From Candidatus Nanopelagicales bacterium (GTDB lineage: Bacteria; Actinomycetota; Actinomycetes; S36-B12), in the NCBI GenBank assembly GCA_018402075.1, contig JAGYJP010000004.1, positions 82,474 through 146,473 of the forward strand: 64,000 nucleotides of DNA, in the 5' to 3' direction. Each line of letters begins with the position of its first letter. Within the stretch, counting starts at the first letter, position 1. The notes below the pieces were generated by a model. That model was not told where the DNA came from, did no database searches, and saw only the letters and a list, made by a program, of their open reading frames with translations. Position numbers and translations under genes: made by a program. Shown piece by piece: positions 61,939 to 64,000 of this stretch.

Positions 61939-63723
61939 GTGGCGCCAACAACTCAAGTGAATCTCATCAGTTGTGAGTCGGTGTACAAGTCTTATGGCGA
62001 CAGGCCACTCCTTGCCAATGTATCCATCGGAGTGGGCAGAGGTGAACGGGTTGGGGTCGTAGGGCGCAACGGTGCAGGTAAGAGCACGTTACTTCGGGTG
62101 CTCGCTGGAGGTGAGGCACCGGACACGGGTCGCGTCACGCGTGGCGCCAATGTCGTGGTCGGGGAGCTCGACCAGGTTGGTGAATTTGAAGCCAACCAAA
62201 CTGTCCGGGAACTGGTACTCGGTGATCGTGAAGACTACGAATGGGCCGGTGAGGCATCCACGCGAGAGATTCTCGGCGAACTCTTGGGTGGATATGAATC
62301 AGAACAGCTGGACCGAGTGGTTTCGCAACTTTCTGGGGGCGAGCGTCGCCGAGTTCATTTGGCCGCTCAATTAATTCGCGATGTTGATGTTCTCTTCCTC
62401 GATGAACCGACCAACCACCTAGATGTGGAAGTTATTGCATGGCTAGCGGAACATTTGAAGAAGCGAACAAGAATTGCAGTGGTCACCGTCACTCACGATC
62501 GATGGTTCCTTGACGAGGTCTGTGACCATATGTGGGAAGTCATTGGTGGAAACGTTGAGGAATATGAAGGTGGCTACTCGGCGTATGTATTGGCAAAAGC
62601 AGAACGCATGCGGCAGGAAGCTGCGAGTGAATCTCGAAGGCAGAATCTCATGCGCAAGGAGCTTGCATGGCTTCGTCGAGGGCCCCCCGCGCGAACAAGC
62701 AAGCCGCGGTTTCGAATCGATGCCGCAAATGAACTCATTGCCGCTGAACCGCCACCGCGCAATACGGTAGAACTACTGGAGTTTGCCAGTGCCCGCCTTG
62801 GCAAAACTGTTTATGAGCTTCACGATGCCAAGATCGGATTTGACTCACGAACATTGATCGATCGACTGACATGGAATATTGCTCCGGGTGCTCGCATTGG
62901 CATTCTTGGGCCAAATGGTGCAGGGAAAACAACTGTTTTACGCACCGTGCTGGGCGAGATTCCAACTCTGTCGGGAAAGCGAGTTCAAGGGGTCACTGTA
63001 AAGCCGGGAGTTCTAAGTCAGCACCTAAGCGCACTTGACGAATCTAAAACGGTGATCGCGACGGTGGAGGCAGTTGCCAATTACATTGACCTGGGTAAAG
63101 GCAAGCAACTCAGCGCTAGTCAAGTGTGTCAACGGCTGGGATTCGACCATGATGGTCAATTCACGCGCGTTGCCGAACTCTCAGGTGGTGAACGCAGGCG
63201 CCTTGAACTCACACGCATTTTGATGACGGAGCCAAATGTCTTGGCACTTGATGAGCCCACCAACGACTTTGATGTTGAAACGCTCGCTGCTCTTGAGGAT
63301 CTCCTCGATGGGTTCCCCGGGTCATTATTAATCATTAGCCATGATCGTTATTTCCTTGAACGCGTATGCGACTCCTTTGTTGCGGTGTTGGGTGACTCGG
63401 CACTGACGGATTTGCCTCGCGGGCTCGATCAGTATTTGGAAATTCGTGGGCACATGAATGCATCTGGAAATGGAGGGAAAAGCCCATCCAAAAGTGCAAG
63501 TGATCCGGCTCGTGAACGTGAATTGCGCAAACTCCTTGACAAATACGAGCGTCAACTGACAAAAATTGATGCCGACGTATCTGTCATACATCACCAGATG
63601 GCTGAAGCAGCAGATGAATACAGCAAATTGGGTGAACTTGATGTTGCTTTGCGTGAAATGAAGGCTAAACGTGAGGTGATCGAGGAACAGTGGTTGGAAG
63701 TTGCGACAGAGTTAGCGGATTAG
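61939..63723 (+). CDS. ABC-F family ATPase (Uup-like)
   Basis: 594 residues with two ABC domains and no membrane segments. Walker A GRNGAGKST and GPNGAGKTT; signature LSGGERRRVHLAAQL and LSGGERRRLELTRIL; Walker B DVLFLDEPTNHLDVE and LALDEPTNDFDVE (Walker B plus catalytic Glu). A C-terminal coiled-coil (ELRKLLDKYERQLTKIDADV) follows, as in Uup. ABC-F proteins act on ribosomes or DNA rather than transporting. GTG at 61939 or 61957. Confidence 0.9.
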   Translation: MAPTTQVNLISCESVYKSYGDRPLLANVSIGVGRGERVGVVGRNGAGKSTLLRVLAGGEAPDTGRVTRGANVVVGELDQVGEFEANQTVRELVLGDREDYEWAGEASTREILGELLGGYESEQLDRVVSQLSGGERRRVHLAAQLIRDVDVLFLDEPTNHLDVEVIAWLAEHLKKRTRIAVVTVTHDRWFLDEVCDHMWEVIGGNVEEYEGGYSAYVLAKAERMRQEAASESRRQNLMRKELAWLRRGPPARTSKPRFRIDAANELIAAEPPPRNTVELLEFASARLGKTVYELHDAKIGFDSRTLIDRLTWNIAPGARIGILGPNGAGKTTVLRTVLGEIPTLSGKRVQGVTVKPGVLSQHLSALDESKTVIATVEAVANYIDLGKGKQLSASQVCQRLGFDHDGQFTRVAELSGGERRRLELTRILMTEPNVLALDEPTNDFDVETLAALEDLLDGFPGSLLIISHDRYFLERVCDSFVAVLGDSALTDLPRGLDQYLEIRGHMNASGNGGKSPSKSASDPARERELRKLLDKYERQLTKIDADVSVIHHQMAEAADEYSKLGELDVALREMKAKREVIEEQWLEVATELAD

Positions 63724-63751
63724 CTCGACATTGATTAATCACTTTGTGGAA

Positions 63752-63757
63752 TAGGAT
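63752..63757 (+). promoter_or_regulatory. Leaderless -10 box TAGGAT
   Basis: TANNNT hexamer with a 6-nt spacer before the aldo/keto reductase ATG. Confidence 0.4.
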
Positions 63758-63763
63758 CGTGTC

Positions 63764-64000
63764 ATGAATCTACTTCCCCAACGAGCAATTGGTCCCTGGA
63801 AAGTTTCCGCGGTGGGCCTCGGTTGCATGCCATTGTCATTCAGTCACATGTTGGTGCGCCGTGAGCAGGCGATCGCTACGATCCACCGCGCGTTGGATTT
63901 GGGTATTACATTTCTGGATACCTCAAACATCTATTCGCCGACCTGGGATTCAGCAGGTCATAATGAGTCACTCATTGCAGATGCACTGGCAATGTATTCT
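63764..64000 (+). CDS. Aldo/keto reductase, 5' part
   Basis: 79 residues to the window edge. WKVSAVGLGCMPLSFSHMLV and ATIHRALDLGITFLDTSNIY contain the catalytic Asp and Tyr of the AKR family (D-T-S-N-I-Y). It reduces aldehydes or sugars with NADPH. The remainder lies outside the window. Confidence 0.88.
   Translation, partial: MNLLPQRAIGPWKVSAVGLGCMPLSFSHMLVRREQAIATIHRALDLGITFLDTSNIYSPTWDSAGHNESLIADALAMYS

Noticed and set aside
1..64000. CRISPR arrays, rRNA genes, prophage or integrase modules
   Set aside because: No regularly spaced repeats, rRNA signatures, or phage structural or integrase genes were seen in the window.

Overview
This 64 kb window is bacterial and almost certainly actinobacterial (Actinomycetota). 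Supporting signs are an MtrA/MtrB/LpqB-like regulatory trio, an RskA-type anti-sigma factor with an ECF sigma factor, a DUF4397/sortase pair, DUF5926 and DUF4446 proteins, a polyphosphate-glucokinase-like kinase, a deazaflavin (F420)-dependent-reductase-like protein, and many genes that look leaderless (a TANNNT box 6-8 nt before an ATG/GTG start). Genes are tightly packed, with ATGA/TAATG start-stop overlaps and several convergent genes overlapping by 20-40 bp. GC content looks intermediate by eye, which suggests a free-living, compact-genome actinobacterium. Genus cannot be decided from the window.

Layout. (1) About 0-25 kb is a large cell-surface polysaccharide or glycolipid locus. It holds GT2, GT4, CgeB-like and polytopic GT-C/GT87-like glycosyltransferases, an FkbM methyltransferase fused to two glycosyltransferase domains, a class III aminotransferase, two secreted proteins, and a secreted clan GH-A glycoside hydrolase that carries a degenerate HNH-like domain. 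(2) 25-31 kb holds housekeeping and hypothetical genes: an FAD-linked oxidase, a HAD phosphatase, a glycerophosphodiesterase, DUF5926, DUF4446 and a channel-like membrane protein. (3) 31-37 kb has an orphan ribbon-helix-helix protein, rmlB and rmlD, a MazF-type toxin-antitoxin pair, a Cof-type HAD phosphatase, serS and a SET-domain protein. (4) 37-44 kb has a quinone oxidoreductase, a K+ channel with RCK domain, moeA, a PseB-like dehydratase, thioredoxin and an L-2-hydroxyglutarate-oxidase-like enzyme. (5) 43.8-51.6 kb is an envelope-regulation block: a response regulator, a frameshifted histidine kinase, a GerMN-like lipoprotein, an NlpC/P60 endopeptidase, a polysaccharide flippase, and an anti-sigma/sigma/sortase/DUF4397 operon. 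(6) 51.7-57 kb has three tRNA genes (Ser-UGA, Ser-GCU, Arg-ACG). An 18-bp duplication of the tRNA-Ser(UGA) 3' end lies beside it, and an IS481-family element has inserted into the 3' end of tRNA-Arg with a 15-bp target duplication. (7) 57-64 kb has a photolyase/cryptochrome-like protein with its domains in reversed order, a PhyH dioxygenase, a pterin carbinolamine dehydratase, a deazaflavin-type reductase, rmlA, a second FkbM methyltransferase, an ABC-F ATPase and the start of an aldo/keto reductase.

How the parts fit. Sugar-nucleotide enzymes (RmlA, RmlB, RmlD, PseB-like), many glycosyltransferases, a flippase and secreted glycan-active proteins imply an elaborate, possibly rhamnose-containing surface glycan. 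The two-component trio, NlpC/P60 hydrolase and sortase operon are wall-maintenance functions. The strongest candidates for something new are the domain-permuted photolyase-like protein, the dead-HNH/GH-A fusion and the FkbM-GT-GT fusion. Single-base indels at homopolymers interrupt four genes, clustering in the first 1.5 kb, and look more like sequence errors than gene decay.
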